Positions 28,291 to 42,693 of a stretch of DNA of 64,000 nt are shown here, in pieces. This stretch comes from Burkholderiales bacterium LSUCC0115. GTDB lineage: Bacteria > Pseudomonadota > Gammaproteobacteria > Burkholderiales > Burkholderiaceae_A. The notes below the pieces were generated by a model. The model ran no database searches and had not been told where the DNA came from. It worked only from the letters and a program-made list of their open reading frames with translations. Both the position numbers and the translations under genes were made by a program. Position 1 is the first letter of the stretch; every line of letters starts with the position of its first letter. The stretch spans positions 1 to 64,000 of the forward strand of contig WJBW01000004.1 in the NCBI GenBank assembly GCA_009646425.1, read 5' to 3'.

Positions 28291-29447
28291 GCGGTTCTGA
28301 GCGAAGTGGTCCTGTGGTGGCTCGGTTTGCGGCCCAGGCCCATCGCAGCAGAGGTCGTCTGCACTCGGAGCCAGAGCCCATTGGTCGATCGGCCTTTCAA
28401 CGGGACCGAGACCGAATCGTTCATTCAACGGCGTTTCGAAAGCTACTCTACAAGACCCAGGTCTTCGTCAACCACGAGGGGGATCTCTTCCGGACGCGTC
28501 TTACGCACAGCCTGGAGGTGGCCCAGATTGCCCGATCGGTGGCTCGTCGCCTTCGTCTGGACGAGGAGCTCACCGAGGCCATCTGCCTGGCGCATGATCT
28601 CGGGCACACACCGTTCGGGCATGCGGGACAGCACGCCCTGAATCAAGCGCTCAGAGAGACGACGGCCGGCCAAAGCGGTTTTGAGCACAACCTGCAGAGC
28701 TTGCGGGTGGTGGATCGATTGGAGCAACGCTACGCCAACTTTGATGGCCTTAACCTGACATTCGAGACCCGGGAGGGCATCTTGAAACACTGCTCAGCCT
28801 CTCTGGCCTGCGAGTTGGGGGAGGTGGCCCAACGGTTCATCAAAGGGGAGTCTCCCAGTCTGGAGGCGCAGCTGGCCAATGTGGCCGATGAGGTGGCCTA
28901 CAACCATCATGACCTCGACGATGGCCTTCGCTCTGGGCTCTTGGTGTTTGAGGAGGTCATCGAGCAGCCGCTGGTGGCGCCCCATGTCCGGCGTCTGCAG
29001 CAGACCCATCCCCAACTGTCCCGCCACCGTCTGATGGCCGAGGTGATTCGCGGCATGATCAATGAGCAGGTTGATGACCTGACCCTGACCACCGAGCAGC
29101 GACTGACCAGTCGAGGCATTGAGGACGATCGAGATGTCCGCCAGCAGGCGGAGGCATTGGTGGCTTTTTCGTCCGAGATGGGCCAGCAGGTGCTCGACCT
29201 CAAACGGTTTTTGCGCCAGCGGCTGTATCGCCACCCGCGCGTGTTGGACATGACCGACGTGGCGGAGAGGGTCATTCAGGATTTGTTTGGTTGGCTGATG
29301 AGCGAACCGATGGACGCCGATGACCAGCGCTCCCCCCATCGTCGTGCGGCTGATGAGATTGCCGGCATGACCGATCGGTATGCGGCGCTCACCCACGCCA
29401 CAGTCTTTCCTGGCCGGGCGTGCTGGCCCTCTCCGATCGGGCAGTGA
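28287..29447 (+). CDS. dgt: Deoxyguanosinetriphosphate triphosphohydrolase-like protein
   Basis: This HD-domain protein is expected to hydrolyse dGTP to deoxyguanosine and tripolyphosphate. The 386-residue product shows the HD-family metal residues as His74 (RLTHSLEVAQ) and His103-Asp104 (AHDLGHTPFGHAG), and DEVAYNHHDLDDGLR near residue 200. It starts with GTG overlapping the aroB stop (GTGA), so it belongs to the aroK-aroB transcript. Confidence 0.93.
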   Translation: MSGSERSGPVVARFAAQAHRSRGRLHSEPEPIGRSAFQRDRDRIVHSTAFRKLLYKTQVFVNHEGDLFRTRLTHSLEVAQIARSVARRLRLDEELTEAICLAHDLGHTPFGHAGQHALNQALRETTAGQSGFEHNLQSLRVVDRLEQRYANFDGLNLTFETREGILKHCSASLACELGEVAQRFIKGESPSLEAQLANVADEVAYNHHDLDDGLRSGLLVFEEVIEQPLVAPHVRRLQQTHPQLSRHRLMAEVIRGMINEQVDDLTLTTEQRLTSRGIEDDRDVRQQAEALVAFSSEMGQQVLDLKRFLRQRLYRHPRVLDMTDVAERVIQDLFGWLMSEPMDADDQRSPHRRAADEIAGMTDRYAALTHATVFPGRACWPSPIGQ

Positions 29448-29471
29448 GGCCTGGGACCGGTAGGGTAACGG

Positions 29472-30170
29472 ATGCGAAGAGCCAGGGCCATTTCAACCGG
29501 CCGAAGCTATCACCTGATGCAAAAGGGTCATGGTGGGCATGCCTTCTGCCTCGATGCACAAGACCGGCAGACCTATCTGGACCTTTTTCTGGAGGCGGCG
29601 CAGGGCTATGGACTGCTGGTCCATGCCTGGTCCTGTACAGACCGAGAGGCCCATTGGCTGGTGACGCCCCAACGGGTCTCCGCGGTCGCAGAGGTGATGC
29701 AGCAACTGGGGCGGCGGTATGTCCCTCTTTTCAACCGTCGGTGGTCCCGTAAGGGAACGCCATTTGATGGCCGCTATCGGAGCTATTGGGTTGAGGTCGA
29801 TGCCTTTGGCCTGTGTGTAGCCCGCTACATCGACGGGCAGGCTCAGCGCATGGGTCTGGTTGGTTTGGCAGTGGATTGGCCTTGGTCGAGTGCTGGCATT
29901 TGGGCAGGGCAACAGCCACCCATTGGGGGGCCGGTTCGGGAGCTGGCCAGCTACTGGCGGCTTGGAAACACCCCTTTTGAGCGGGAGCAGGCCTACCAGC
30001 GGTTGCTACAGGAGCCTCTGGAGGAGCCAGTATTGGCCGAGATTCAGCGCGGTCTGGCCCAAGGCCGGCCCATGCTGTCTGCTCAGTGCTGGGCCAGCTG
30101 CCCGTCTGGGTTTGTTCAGCAGTGGATGCTTCGCCCAAGGGGGCGTCCCCGAAGACAGCCGACCCCCTAA
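29472..30170 (+). CDS. RAYT/IS200-like transposase-related protein with degenerate HUH motif
   Basis: The N-terminal 140 residues match the Y1 transposase pattern of REP-associated tyrosine transposases: YHLMQKGHGGHAFC, DRQTYLDLFLEAA, LLVHAW, FDGRYRSYWVEVD and RYIDGQAQRMGLV...WPWSS. The metal-binding motif normally reading NHVH appears as R-E-A-H (58-61), so the first HUH histidine is Glu59; the nucleophile candidate Tyr119 remains. The usual NPVRAGLV segment is altered to GQAQRMGLV. No terminal repeats or target duplications were seen. It lies 24 bp after dgt and upstream of gltB. A domesticated DNA-binding protein is more likely than an active transposase. Confidence 0.7.
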   Translation: MRRARAISTGRSYHLMQKGHGGHAFCLDAQDRQTYLDLFLEAAQGYGLLVHAWSCTDREAHWLVTPQRVSAVAEVMQQLGRRYVPLFNRRWSRKGTPFDGRYRSYWVEVDAFGLCVARYIDGQAQRMGLVGLAVDWPWSSAGIWAGQQPPIGGPVRELASYWRLGNTPFEREQAYQRLLQEPLEEPVLAEIQRGLAQGRPMLSAQCWASCPSGFVQQWMLRPRGRPRRQPTP

Positions 30171-30207
30171 TGAGGTGTCCCTAATAAAATCACTGTTCTC
30201 TCTTGTC

Positions 30208-30236
30208 TTGTATAAAAATTGTTCTGACCCTATTAA
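30208..30236 (+). promoter_or_regulatory. Weak candidate promoter upstream of gltB
   Basis: TTGTAT (30208-30213) and TATTAA (30231-30236) are spaced by 17 bp in an AT-rich stretch that stands out from the surrounding GC-rich sequence. An alternative -10, TATAAA, lies at 30211-30216 without a good -35. The transcript would carry a leader of about 60 nt before gltB. Confidence 0.4.
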
Positions 30237-30285
30237 AAAACCTGTTTTGAAGGGGTTTTAGAGGCGTTTTGGCGTACCAAAACCC
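30237..30285 (+). promoter_or_regulatory. Leader of gltB with alternative pairings
   Basis: The segment GTTTTGG (30266-30272) pairs perfectly with CCAAAAC (30277-30283) around CGTA. The upstream block GGGTTTT (30253-30259) can instead pair with AAAACCC (30279-30285), or its GGTTTT with AAAACC (30237-30242). These pairings cannot all form together, which resembles an attenuator or a protein-binding leader. Alternatively GTTTTGGCGTACCAAAAC may be a DNA operator. The function is unknown. Confidence 0.4.
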
Positions 30286-30301
30286 AATGGCTTGAGGGAC
30301 A

Positions 30302-35038
<4,737 letters not shown>

Positions 35039-35080
35039 GCTCAACCAAGTCGATCCAACGAACATTTAACAGGACAGAAC

Positions 35081-36547
35081 ATGGGAAAAATCACTGGATT
35101 TATGGAACTCGAGAGGCTGGAAGAGGGCTATGAGGATCCCAGCCAGCGGCTCAAGCACTACAAAGAGTTTGTCATTGGACTCAGCCCGGAGCAGGCCCAT
35201 CAGCAGGCGGCTCGATGCATGGACTGTGGCATTCCTTTTTGTAACAACGGCTGCCCAGTCAACAACATCATTCCGGACTTCAACGACCTGGTCTACAGAG
35301 ACCAGTGGCGAGAGGCCTTGGACACGCTGCATTCGACCAACAATTTTCCAGAGTTCACCGGGCGCATATGCCCAGCCCCCTGTGAGGCTGCTTGTACGCT
35401 GAACTTCAACAGCGAAGCCGTTGGCATCAAATCGATTGAGCACGCCATCATCGACCGAGGCTGGGCCGAGGGCTGGGTTCAACCCCAGCCGCCCCATCAC
35501 AAGACAGGCAAGCGGGTTGCCGTGATTGGATCTGGCCCCGCAGGCCTGGCCGCTGCGCAGCAACTGGCCCGTGCTGGCCATGAAGTCACGGTCTTCGAGA
35601 AAAACGATCGCATTGGTGGACTTCTGCGTTACGGCATTCCCGACTTCAAGATGGAGAAGCATCACATTGACCGTCGTGTTGACCAGATGAAGGTTGAGGG
35701 CGTTTTGTTCAAGACCAGCACCCTGGTGGCCGATCTACCGGCCGACACCAAGGTCACCAACTGGGCCAGTCAGACCGTGAGCCCAGAGGCCCTCATGGCC
35801 GAGTTCGATGCTGTGTTGCTGACGGGGGGGGCCGAGCAGCCTCGTGATCTCCCGGTGCCAGGCCGAGAGCTGGCCGGCGTTCATTTTGCGATGGAATTTC
35901 TGCCCATGCAGAACAAGGTCAATGCCGGTGACAGCTTTCCTGGGCAGATTCGTGCGGACGGCAAGCACGTGGTGGTCATTGGCGGTGGTGACACCGGTTC
36001 CGACTGCGTGGGAACCAGCAACCGGCATGGCGCCAAGAGCGTGACACAGTTTGAGCTCATGCCCATGCCCCCAGAGCATGAGAACAAGGCCATGACGTGG
36101 CCGTACTGGCCAACCAAGCTGAGGACATCGAGCAGTCACGAGGAGGGTTGTGAGCGTGAGTTCGCCATTGCCACCAAGGAATTCGTCGGTGAAAACGGTC
36201 GGGTGACAGGTCTCAAGGCCGTTCAGATTGAGATGAAGGATGGCAAGCTCCAAGAGGTGCCTGGCACGGAACGGGTCTTCCAGGCCGACCTGGTGTTGCT
36301 GGCCATGGGCTTTGTATCCCCGATTGGCTCCGTGCTGGAGGCCTTTGGGGTGGACCGTGATCAGCGGGGGAACGCCAAGTCTCCGACTGAGGGCAGCAAG
36401 GCCTACGGGACCAACGTGGCCAAAGTCTTCTCAGCCGGTGACATGCGTCGCGGACAGTCCCTGGTGGTGTGGGCCATTCGCGAGGGCCGTCAGGCTGCGC
36501 ACGCGATCGATCAGTTCCTCATGGGATCGTCCAGTCTGCCTCGATAG
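35081..36547 (+). CDS. gltD: Glutamate synthase (NADPH) small subunit
   Basis: GltD takes electrons from NADPH through FAD and Fe-S centres to GltB. The 488-residue product has the N-terminal cysteine cluster [15 protein letters not shown] (46-60) and CPAPCEAAC near residue 101, the FAD site [11 protein letters not shown] near 150 and the NADPH site GGGDTGSDC near 305. The glycine-aspartate motif [22 protein letters not shown] closes the FAD domain. It lies 42 bp after gltB in one operon. Confidence 0.97.
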   Translation: MGKITGFMELERLEEGYEDPSQRLKHYKEFVIGLSPEQAHQQAARCMDCGIPFCNNGCPVNNIIPDFNDLVYRDQWREALDTLHSTNNFPEFTGRICPAPCEAACTLNFNSEAVGIKSIEHAIIDRGWAEGWVQPQPPHHKTGKRVAVIGSGPAGLAAAQQLARAGHEVTVFEKNDRIGGLLRYGIPDFKMEKHHIDRRVDQMKVEGVLFKTSTLVADLPADTKVTNWASQTVSPEALMAEFDAVLLTGGAEQPRDLPVPGRELAGVHFAMEFLPMQNKVNAGDSFPGQIRADGKHVVVIGGGDTGSDCVGTSNRHGAKSVTQFELMPMPPEHENKAMTWPYWPTKLRTSSSHEEGCEREFAIATKEFVGENGRVTGLKAVQIEMKDGKLQEVPGTERVFQADLVLLAMGFVSPIGSVLEAFGVDRDQRGNAKSPTEGSKAYGTNVAKVFSAGDMRRGQSLVVWAIREGRQAAHAIDQFLMGSSSLPR

Positions 36548-36596
36548 CAGATAGCAGGCCGGCAGAGAAACTTTTTCCGGGAAGGGTTATCGAACG

Positions 36597-37226
36597 ATGA
36601 TGAACCTCTCCCGCCCGCTGTCATGTCTCCGTGTGATCCTGACGACCGTTTTGCTGTGGTCTGGTCTCTCGTTGGCACTGTCGGGCGTCCAGGCGGCCGA
36701 ACAAGACCAGGCCCATCTCGTTCGGGCCATGAAAACGCCTGGGGCCGTCATCATGATTCGGCATGCCCAGACCGAGCCTGGCATTGGCGACCCAGACCAT
36801 TTCCGCCTGGCTGACTGTTCTACTCAGCGCAACCTGTCCCAAGAGGGACGTCAGCGGTCGGTGCGACTGGGCCAGTGGTTCTCCAGTCAGGGCCTCAAGC
36901 CTCAGCGGGTCTTCAGCAGCCAATGGTGCCGATGCTTAGAGACGGCCAGACTCGCTTTCTCAAGCCAAGCGGTCGTTCAACCTTTTCCAGCTCTGAATTC
37001 CTTTTTCCAGGGGCATGGGGACCGACAGGCCCAGTTGCGTGAAGCCCGTTCGTATGCCGCCACTCGACTTCAACGGGGGGAGACTGGCTTTGAGGTCTGG
37101 GTGACCCATCAGGTGACCATTTCTGCTCTGACGGGCGTCTATCTGGACATGGGCGAACTGGTAGTGGCGATGCCAGATCAGTCTGGGCAGTTTCGAGTGT
37201 TGGCGCAGGGGCGCTTGGCCGATTAG
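36597..37226 (+). CDS. Secreted histidine phosphatase family protein
   Basis: The 209-residue product has a signal peptide of about 35 residues (start [21 protein letters not shown]; likely cleavage after VQA-AEQ). It then shows the phosphatase core with the RHG-type motif [14 protein letters not shown] near residues 58-71, [15 protein letters not shown], and a second histidine in [14 protein letters not shown]. This makes it a periplasmic phosphatase of the histidine phosphatase superfamily, clade 1. The substrate is unknown. It overlaps the convergent uvrA stop by 4 bp. Confidence 0.82.
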   Translation: MMNLSRPLSCLRVILTTVLLWSGLSLALSGVQAAEQDQAHLVRAMKTPGAVIMIRHAQTEPGIGDPDHFRLADCSTQRNLSQEGRQRSVRLGQWFSSQGLKPQRVFSSQWCRCLETARLAFSSQAVVQPFPALNSFFQGHGDRQAQLREARSYAATRLQRGETGFEVWVTHQVTISALTGVYLDMGELVVAMPDQSGQFRVLAQGRLAD

Positions 37227-40141
37227 CGGGCGGGCTTGAGCAGGCGCCCCAGGTATCGGCCGGTATGACTGGCCTCTACCGTGCAAATCGCCTCTGGTGC
37301 TCCACAAGCCACCACCTGACCTCCACCTTGGCCCCCCTCAGGCCCAAGGTCAATGATCCAGTCGGCTGTCTTGATGACATCCAGGTTGTGTTCAATGATG
37401 ATCACCGTATTGCCTTGATCTCTCAGTCTGAACAGCACGCGAAGCAGCAAGTCAATGTCCTGGAAGTGCAGCCCTGTGGTGGGTTCATCCAGAACGTACA
37501 GCGTTCTACCTGTATCTCGCTTGGCCAGTTCGCAGGCCAGCTTGATGCGCTGAGCTTCGCCTCCTGACAAGGTGGTGGCGCTCTGTCCCAGTCGAATGTA
37601 GCCGAGTCCCACTTCGCGCAGCATGTCTAGCCGTCGGGCTAGGTTCGGGACCGCCGAGAAGAATGCCAAGGCATCCTCCACCGTCAGGTCCAAGACCTCG
37701 GAGATGTTCTTGCCTCGATAGCGGACGTCGAGGGTCTCGCGGTTATAGCGCAGACCATGGCAGAGGTCACACGGCACATAGAGGTCAGGCAGAAAGTGCA
37801 TCTCTACCTTGACCAGCCCATCACCCTGACAGGCCTCGCATCGACCGCCTTTGACGTTGAAAGAGAAACGGCCCGAATCGTAGCCCCGCTCGCGAGCCAT
37901 GGCTGAACCGGCAAACAATTCACGAATGGTGGTGAACAGTCCTGTGTAGGTGGCTGGGTTGCTTCGCGGTGTTCTGCCAATGGGACTCTGGTCTACATCA
38001 ATGAGTCGATCGAAGGCCTCGAGGCCCTCGATGGACTCGTGAGGGGCGGGTTTGGCTTGGGCGCCATTGAGCTGACTGGCCGCAGCAGCGACCAGCGTGT
38101 CATTGATCAAGGTGGACTTGCCACTCCCAGATACACCGGTGACACAGACGAGGCAGCCGACTGGTATGTCGACCTGGTCAATCCGCAGGTTGTGACCCCT
38201 GGCGCCGCAGATACGCAGCCACCGGCCATCTGGGGCCCGACGCTTTGAGGGCACGGCAATCGCGAGCCGACCACTCAGATAGGCGCCGGTGAGGGACTTT
38301 GGGTGAGCCATGACCTCTTGGGGTGAGCCCTGGGCGATGATCTCGCCACCTTGGGTGCCGGCGCCCGGTCCCATATCAACGACATAGTCCGCTGTCCGAA
38401 TGGCGTCCTCATCATGCTCCACCACAATCACGGCGTTGCCGAGGTCTCGAAGGTGTCGAAGGGTGCCCAGTAGCCGGTCGTTGTCTCTCTGGTGCAGGCC
38501 GATCGAGGGCTCGTCCAATACATACATCACGCCCGAGAGTCCCGCGCCAATCTGGCTGGCCAGGCGAATGCGTTGCGATTCCCCACCGGAGAGTCCGGTC
38601 GCTGCTCGATCGAGGCTGAGATAAGCCAGCCCGACGTTGATGAGAAAGCCCAGCCGACTGCGCACCTCGGCCAGCAGCCTCTCGGCTACTGCCTGCCGTC
38701 CACCTTTGAGTTCGAGCCGCGTGAGGGCGCGGTCCGCTGCATCAAGGGGCATGGCCAAGAGTTCTGGTAGTCGCAGACAGGCCTCGCCGTCTCCCAGGCG
38801 AACGGCTCTGGCCAGGGGTCCGAGTCGAGAGCCGTTGCAGTCGGGGCACGGTCGGCGACGTCTGAATCGACCGATCTCTTCTCTGACGGCCTGGTTGTCG
38901 GTCTCCCGCCAGCGCCTGGCCAGGTTAGGAATGATGCCCTCGAAGGGCTGCTGCTTGACCGTGGGCTTTCCGCGTTCAGCGGGAAAGGTCAGGCTCACTG
39001 GCGCATCACCAGACCCGTAGAGTAGGAGGTCTTTCTGGGCCTCGGTCAGATCCTCGAAGGGCTCATCCACCGAGAAGCCGGCATGTTGTGCAAGGCTCTG
39101 GATCAACGCCCAGGCGAAGGGGTTTCTAGCGTCCCATCCAACGATGGCGCCTGAGGCCAGAGACAGGTGTGGAAAGGCCACCACCAGCTCCGGATCAAAA
39201 AAGTCCTGTTCTCCCAGGCCGTCGCAGCTGGGGCAGGCGCCGGCTGGCGCATTGAAGCTGAACTGGGTCGGTTCCAGGTCTTTGATGGAAAAGCCGCAGT
39301 GCGGACAGGCCAGGCGCTGGGAGAGCGTTTGCTCTGTCTGCCCAGTGGCGTCTGAAGCCCTTTGGGCCGTCTCGTTGGCTTCTGGCTCAACGCAGACCAC
39401 GGCCTTGTCCTGGCCGACCCGCATGGCCGTCTCCAGTGACTCGGCCAGCCGCTGACGAAAGGCCTCTTGTTCATGGGATGCCTGTCTCACGCGGACTCGG
39501 TCGATCACGACCTGAACCTCCTGGGCTTGATCGGTAAGGCTGGGCAATGGGTCGTCCAGACGATGCTCGACCCAATCAGATGAAGGCCCTCGCAGCCGAA
39601 CCCGAGTAAAACCCTGGGCTCGCAGGCCATCGAGAAGGCTCGTCAGACCATCAAGAGGGACCCCGGCCATGGGTGCCAGCAGAATGAGTTTTGTCTGGCT
39701 GGGCAGTCTCATCAGCCCGTCAACCATTTCGGTCAGGCTCTGGCCGGCCAGGCTCATCTCAGGGTGATTGGGACAGTGCGCCGTACCGGCTCTTGCGAAG
39801 AGCAGCCTCAGGTAGTCCAGGATCTCGGTCACGGTTCCGACGGTGGATCGGGGGTTGTGATTACCGGCCTTTTGTTCAATGGCAATGGCTGGTGAGAGGC
39901 CCTCGATCAGGTCCACGTCTGGTCGAGACATCAGCTCAAGAAACTGCCTGGCATAGGCCGACAGCGATTCCACATACCGTCGCTGGCCTTCGGCATACAG
40001 CGTGTCAAAGGCCAGAGATGACTTGCCCGACCCTGAGAGCCCTGTGATGACGACCAATTGGTCGCGGGGCAGATCCAGGTTCAGGTTCTTCAGGTTGTGG
40101 GTCCGGGCGCCTCGAACCCGGATCAATCGATTCTCAGTCAT
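37223..40141 (-). CDS. uvrA: Excinuclease ABC subunit A
   Basis: UvrA is the damage-sensing ATPase of nucleotide excision repair. The 972-residue product has two ABC modules: Walker [11 protein letters not shown] near residues 34-43 and [10 protein letters not shown] near residue 660, signatures [11 protein letters not shown] and [11 protein letters not shown], and zinc-finger cysteines in CPHCGFSI...CPSCDGLG and [17 protein letters not shown]...CDLCHG. It is about 30 residues longer than in E. coli, partly through a Gln/Thr-rich segment before the first zinc finger. I saw no LexA-type dyad in the 38-bp gap to the divergent transporter gene. Confidence 0.97.
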   Translation of the reverse strand: MTENRLIRVRGARTHNLKNLNLDLPRDQLVVITGLSGSGKSSLAFDTLYAEGQRRYVESLSAYARQFLELMSRPDVDLIEGLSPAIAIEQKAGNHNPRSTVGTVTEILDYLRLLFARAGTAHCPNHPEMSLAGQSLTEMVDGLMRLPSQTKLILLAPMAGVPLDGLTSLLDGLRAQGFTRVRLRGPSSDWVEHRLDDPLPSLTDQAQEVQVVIDRVRVRQASHEQEAFRQRLAESLETAMRVGQDKAVVCVEPEANETAQRASDATGQTEQTLSQRLACPHCGFSIKDLEPTQFSFNAPAGACPSCDGLGEQDFFDPELVVAFPHLSLASGAIVGWDARNPFAWALIQSLAQHAGFSVDEPFEDLTEAQKDLLLYGSGDAPVSLTFPAERGKPTVKQQPFEGIIPNLARRWRETDNQAVREEIGRFRRRRPCPDCNGSRLGPLARAVRLGDGEACLRLPELLAMPLDAADRALTRLELKGGRQAVAERLLAEVRSRLGFLINVGLAYLSLDRAATGLSGGESQRIRLASQIGAGLSGVMYVLDEPSIGLHQRDNDRLLGTLRHLRDLGNAVIVVEHDEDAIRTADYVVDMGPGAGTQGGEIIAQGSPQEVMAHPKSLTGAYLSGRLAIAVPSKRRAPDGRWLRICGARGHNLRIDQVDIPVGCLVCVTGVSGSGKSTLINDTLVAAAASQLNGAQAKPAPHESIEGLEAFDRLIDVDQSPIGRTPRSNPATYTGLFTTIRELFAGSAMARERGYDSGRFSFNVKGGRCEACQGDGLVKVEMHFLPDLYVPCDLCHGLRYNRETLDVRYRGKNISEVLDLTVEDALAFFSAVPNLARRLDMLREVGLGYIRLGQSATTLSGGEAQRIKLACELAKRDTGRTLYVLDEPTTGLHFQDIDLLLRVLFRLRDQGNTVIIIEHNLDVIKTADWIIDLGPEGGQGGGQVVACGAPEAICTVEASHTGRYLGRLLKPAR

Positions 40142-40179
40142 CGCATTCGAAAAAGGTCAATCAACTACTATATCGAACG

Positions 40180-41424
40180 ATGTCTTCCCACGCGAACAAC
40201 CGAATTGCTTTCACGCCCCAGGAGCGTTCAGCCAGCCTCTCGCTGTCCTTCGTCATCGGCCTGAGGATGCTGGGACTGTTTCTGATGCTCCCGGTGATGG
40301 CCCTGGGGGCTCAGCAACTCCAGGGAGGAGACGATCCCCGACTGATTGGTCTGGCCCTGGGCATCTACGGACTCACCCAAGCCCTTTTGCAGCTGCCATT
40401 TGGGATGGCCTCTGACCGGCTTGGCCGGCGCCGTGTCATTGTCTTTGGATTGTTGATCTTCGCGATTGGCAGTTTTCTGGCGGCCAGCGCCGAGTCTGTC
40501 TTGGTCCTGATCATTGGTCGTGCCCTTCAGGGTGCAGGGGCGGTGTCGGCGGCCGTGAGCGCTTTTTTGGCCGACAGAACTCGAGAGGTGGTTCGAACCA
40601 GAGCCATGGCTATGGTGGGAGGGGCCATCGGGCTGGCTTTTGCAGTGTCCTTGGTGGCGGCCCCATTGCTCTTTGGCGCGATTGGTCTGTCGGGCTTGCT
40701 GGGACTCACTGGTGTTTTGGCCCTGGCGGCCTGTCTGGTGGTGATGCGTGTTCCCGAGGAGCCCATGAGCCAGGGTGTTCAGCCACAGCAGCCTGACGCG
40801 GCTGCACCCCTTCGATCGGGTTGGTCTTTGTTCTTTGACGGCCAGCTGGGCCGCCTCAACCTGGGCATCTTCGCCATGATGGCGGTTCAGACGGCCATGT
40901 TCGTGGCCATTCCACTGGGTTTGCAAGGTTTTGGCCTGCAGACCAGCAGCCACTGGCAGGTCTATCTACCCATGTTGCTGTTGGCCTTTGTGGCCATGAT
41001 CCCGTTGATTTTCTGGGCTGAAAAACGAGGCCGTTTTCGCCCCATCTTTTTGGTGGGCATTGGCATTCTGATGGCCGGAGAAGTGGTCTTTTTGCAGGCC
41101 GATCAGTTTCCCGGATGGATGGTGGCCATTTGGCTCTTTATGTTCGGCTTTAACCTGATGGAGGCCTTGTTGCCGTCTTGGGTGTCGCGATCCGCGCCAT
41201 CACGTCAGCGCGGCCTGGCCATGGGTCTTTACAACACCGCCCAATCACTGGGATTGTTCGTCGGGGGCTTGGCGGGTGGTCTGGCAGCCAAGGCTTTTGG
41301 CCTCACCGGCATCTTCCTCTTCTGCCTGGTCATCCTGTCGATTTGGGGCATGATGTCGCTTGGTCTTGTCGAAATCGGGGCGCGCTCTGCCAGCCGCTCG
41401 GCCGATCATCCGACTGGGGGATAG
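40180..41424 (+). CDS. MFS transporter
   Basis: The 414-residue protein has 12 probable membrane segments and the MFS motif [17 protein letters not shown], in the loop after helix 2, with a second related loop around residue 280. The N-terminal half resembles YajR-type drug/metabolite exporters ([29 protein letters not shown]), but the extra C-terminal soluble domain of E. coli YajR is absent. Substrate unknown. It is placed between divergent uvrA and co-directional ssb. Confidence 0.85.
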   Translation: MSSHANNRIAFTPQERSASLSLSFVIGLRMLGLFLMLPVMALGAQQLQGGDDPRLIGLALGIYGLTQALLQLPFGMASDRLGRRRVIVFGLLIFAIGSFLAASAESVLVLIIGRALQGAGAVSAAVSAFLADRTREVVRTRAMAMVGGAIGLAFAVSLVAAPLLFGAIGLSGLLGLTGVLALAACLVVMRVPEEPMSQGVQPQQPDAAAPLRSGWSLFFDGQLGRLNLGIFAMMAVQTAMFVAIPLGLQGFGLQTSSHWQVYLPMLLLAFVAMIPLIFWAEKRGRFRPIFLVGIGILMAGEVVFLQADQFPGWMVAIWLFMFGFNLMEALLPSWVSRSAPSRQRGLAMGLYNTAQSLGLFVGGLAGGLAAKAFGLTGIFLFCLVILSIWGMMSLGLVEIGARSASRSADHPTGG

Positions 41425-41481
41425 CGCCAAACCCGTTCGATTTCTAGGGTAGGGACCCTTTTACTTCATGGAGTGTGTGTC

Positions 41482-41961
41482 ATGGCATCTGTAAACAAAG
41501 TCATTTTGCTGGGCAATCTGGGTCGAGACCCTGAGGTCCGCTATTCGCCCGATGGTGGCGCCATCGCCAATGTCTCAATTGCCACCACCTCGCGATACAA
41601 AGACAAGTCCAGCGGGGATATGCGTGAGGACACCGAGTGGCATCGAGTCGTATTTTTTGGGCGTCTGGCCGAGATTGCCGGCGAATACCTCAAAAAGGGC
41701 CGTCCGGTTTATGTAGAGGGTCGCCTGCGCACTCGCAAATGGCAAGACCAGGCTGGTCAAGAGAAATACACCACCGAAATCGTGGCCGATCAGATGCAGC
41801 TGCTGGGCGGACGTGATGGCGGCGGCTCGAGTGGCGGGCCATCTGGACTATCCGGGCCATCCGATGACCCGGGGATGCCGACCACTTCTGGCGGCGGGGC
41901 CAAGCCTGGCGCCGCCAAATCATCGGGTTTTGACGACCTGGATGATGACATTCCTTTTTAA
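41482..41961 (+). CDS. ssb: Single-stranded DNA-binding protein
   Basis: SSB coats single-stranded DNA and recruits repair and replication partners. The ATG at 41482 gives a 159-residue protein starting [26 protein letters not shown], with a GGAG site 8 bases upstream; the GTG three codons earlier is less likely. The OB fold covers about residues 1-112, then a Gly/Ser/Pro linker leads to the acidic tip DDLDDDIPF used for protein contacts. A strong terminator follows about 58 bp after the stop. Confidence 0.97.
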   Translation: MASVNKVILLGNLGRDPEVRYSPDGGAIANVSIATTSRYKDKSSGDMREDTEWHRVVFFGRLAEIAGEYLKKGRPVYVEGRLRTRKWQDQAGQEKYTTEIVADQMQLLGGRDGGGSSGGPSGLSGPSDDPGMPTTSGGGAKPGAAKSSGFDDLDDDIPF

Positions 41962-42018
41962 GCCGATGGCGCCCTGTCACAGGGGCGAAACCCAGTAAAA
42001 TGGGCCCATGTCGGAAAC

Positions 42019-42047
42019 AGCGCCGCATTCCGCGGCGCTTTGTTTTT
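42019..42047 (+). terminator. Intrinsic terminator after ssb
   Basis: AGCGCCGC (42019-42026) and GCGGCGCT (42032-42039) form a perfect 8-bp GC-rich hairpin with a 5-nt loop, followed by a T-rich stretch TTTGTTTTT (42039-42047). It lies 58 bp after the ssb stop codon. Its position also shows that the next gene starts further downstream than its longest open frame would allow. Confidence 0.88.
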
Positions 42048-42076
42048 CTGACCCATTGATGGCGAAAGGCTGTGCG

Positions 42077-42682
42077 GTGAAACGCTACTTTGTCACGGGA
42101 TTGCTGATTTGGGTGCCCATTGGCATTACCGCCTGGGTCATCAACATGATTGTGACCACCCTCGACGGGGTGGTGCCGATCGGCCTGCGCCCGGAGGCGC
42201 TGTTTGGGGTTCAAATCCCTGGCTTCGGTGTTCTGGCCGTGGCCCTGCTGGTCCTGTTCACGGGACTCTTGGGTGCCAACCTGATTGGCCGCAGACTGGT
42301 TCAGGTCTGGGAGGCTTTATTGGCCAGAATTCCCCTGGTTCGATCGATCTACTCGTCGGTCAAGCAGGTGAGCGACACCATTCTGGCGCCCAATGGTCAG
42401 GCCTTCCGGCAGGCGGTCCTCGTGCAGTACCCCAGGCTGGGCATGCACACCATTGCCTTCGTCACGGGGTCCCCGGGTGGCGAAGTGAGCCAGGTGTTGG
42501 GCTCTGACTATGTCAGCGTGTACGTCCCGACCACGCCCAATCCGACCTCAGGCTTTTTCCTCATGCTGCCCAAATCCGACGTCATCCCTTTGTCGATGCC
42601 GGTTGATGCAGCACTTCGTTACGTGGTCTCCATGGGCACCGTCCCACCATCAGGTCAGGCCGGCCCCAAATCCAACTTCTAA
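42077..42682 (+). CDS. DUF502 family membrane protein
   Basis: The protein begins [26 protein letters not shown] from a GTG at 42077 with AAAGG about 7 bases upstream; this matches the usual DUF502 N-terminus. An ATG at 42008 lies in frame but falls before the ssb terminator and is rejected; ATG 42059 is possible. The 201 residues include two membrane helices (about 4-26 and 54-76), then a soluble domain with [30 protein letters not shown] and [19 protein letters not shown]. The function of the family is not established. It sits 11 bp before aspS, a linkage common in Burkholderiales. Confidence 0.88.
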   Translation: MKRYFVTGLLIWVPIGITAWVINMIVTTLDGVVPIGLRPEALFGVQIPGFGVLAVALLVLFTGLLGANLIGRRLVQVWEALLARIPLVRSIYSSVKQVSDTILAPNGQAFRQAVLVQYPRLGMHTIAFVTGSPGGEVSQVLGSDYVSVYVPTTPNPTSGFFLMLPKSDVIPLSMPVDAALRYVVSMGTVPPSGQAGPKSNF

Positions 42683-42693
42683 GCAGGATCCTC

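Noticed and set aside
30237-30259. Terminator after the RAYT-like gene
   Set aside because: The AAAACC/GGTTTT stem is short, AT-rich and has no T run after the 3' arm, so it is treated as part of the gltB leader.
40142-40179. LexA (SOS) box between uvrA and the MFS gene
   Set aside because: No CTGT-N8-ACAG-type dyad is present in the 38-bp spacer.
41446-41462. Small hairpin AGGGT/ACCCT with four Ts before ssb
   Set aside because: A 5-bp stem is too weak for a terminator call and it lies where the ssb promoter or leader must be.
42008-42076. Upstream ATG extending the DUF502 protein by 23 residues
   Set aside because: The extension runs through the GC-rich hairpin and T tract that end the ssb transcript, and the family N-terminus starts at the GTG at 42077 (MKRYFVTG).
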